From Jacaranda mimosifolia (taxonomy: Eukaryota; Streptophyta; Magnoliopsida; Lamiales; Bignoniaceae), in NCBI GenBank assembly GCA_018894105.1, contig CM032121.1:2915507-2979506 (forward strand): a stretch of 64,000 bases of DNA, in the 5' to 3' direction. The notes under the pieces are model-generated. The model was not told the DNA's origin. It worked only from the letters and a program-made list of their open reading frames with translations, and ran no database searches. Positions 63,373-64,000 of this stretch are shown one piece after another. The translations under genes were made by a program, and so were the position numbers. Within the stretch, counting starts at the first letter, position 1, and each line of letters starts with the position of its first letter.

Positions 63373-63704
63373 ATGGAGAGAGCAACGCCTGTTCGGAAGC
63401 CTCACTCTTCCACCTCAGATCTGCTGACTTGGTCGGAGGCTCCGCCGTCCGAAGCTTCCTCCTCCGCTAATCCCTCCCGCTCCGCCGCTCGACCTAACCA
63501 GGTAACTTCAATAATACGTCGTTTTCTGGCCACCCGCGTGCATCACACATTTATTTAGAACGCCTCATTCTTTCTCATTCCGGAGTGATGTTACTTTTAT
63601 TATATATATATTTTTTTCTTTTTTGAGTAGCCATTTGATGGAGTTGGTAAGGTGCTGTTTGGAGGTCAGATTACCGATGAGGAGGCTGAGAGCCTTAATA
63701 AAAG
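63373..63704 (+). CDS. DUF4057 (HN1-like) protein, first two exons, truncated by window end
   Basis: Exon 1 is 63373-63501 (43 codons: MERATPVRKPHSSTSDLLTW...RPNQ) and ends at GTAACT. Exon 2 is 63631-63704 (PFDGVGKVLFGGQITDEEAE...LNK plus two bases of the Arg codon) and ends at GTATTT. The MER-x-TPVRKPH start and the KVLFGGQITDEEAESLNKR segment are hallmarks of the plant DUF4057 family (Arabidopsis At4g39860-like, described as haematological/neurological expressed 1-like). Molecular role is unknown. The expected next exon (starting KPCSGYK-like) is not in the remaining 296 bases. ATG 63373 is preferred to an in-frame ATG at 63316. Confidence 0.85.
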
Positions 63705-64000
63705 GTATTTAACTAATAGTAATTTTTTTCCCCTGTGGTTTCCGCCAAATGTCTTTGCATTTGTCGGTTTTTTGTTTTAGGAATTTAGTCTGCTCTTTTT
63801 GTGGAAGATTTGGTTCCAGTTTGAGAGTCAATGGGGTGCCTTGGTTTTTGTGTCGATGGGGTGCCTTGGGTTTTGTGCTATTACCAATAAGTTTGAAAGT
63901 TTCCTCTTATTCTTTTGAGCCCTGTAGCTTAATTAAGAATTAATTTTTGCCCAAAAAAGGATATTGTGAAAGAGCTATCAGCAAAAATATATGAAAAAGA

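Overview
The window is nuclear DNA of a flowering plant, most likely a eudicot. It is AT-rich, has spliced genes with canonical GT-AG introns, intronless plant-specific genes, many microsatellites and a large load of short non-autonomous transposons. The encoded proteins (VQ-motif protein, CCZ1, full-length peroxisomal ABCD1, DUF4057 protein) are plant-type. I cannot name the species.

Layout. 1-13,200 is gene-free and dominated by transposon debris: a hAT-type element, Tourist-like MITEs, a Ty3/gypsy-like solo LTR with perfect target-site duplication, and a three-LTR tandem TRIM retrotransposon. 13,402-14,685 is an intronless VQ-motif gene (+). 14,700-25,500 is again gene-free, with two more hAT-type elements, more MITEs, a compact tRNA-derived SINE with a 17-bp target duplication and one unexplained coding-like fragment. 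25,727-27,121 is an intronless secreted/membrane protein gene (+) with repeated N-glycosylation sequons. 29,382-36,430 is the nine-coding-exon CCZ1 gene (-), with a probable non-coding first exon near 37.2 kb. 42,201-55,449 is the 25-exon ABCD1 (PXA1/CTS/PED3) gene (+); an intact TRIM lies in its probable 5' UTR intron. 57,473-58,078 is a small intronless C2-like gene (+). 58,100-63,300 is intergenic with a MITE and a fourth hAT-type element. At 63,373 a DUF4057 gene (+) starts and runs off the right edge.

The genes do not form a pathway. CCZ1 works in late endosome/vacuole trafficking (RAB7 activation with MON1). ABCD1 imports fatty acyl-CoAs and hormone precursors into peroxisomes. The order VQ gene, membrane protein, ABCD1, DUF4057 gene resembles, from memory, the Arabidopsis chromosome 4 block around At4g39720-At4g39860, with CCZ1 and the C2-like gene as differences.

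Exon models for CCZ1 and ABCD1 were built by hand. Every junction keeps the frame and the totals are 512 and 1330 codons before the stop. I found no operon, CRISPR or phage-like structure and no clear new biological system. The most distinctive content is the set of intact or structurally informative small transposons.
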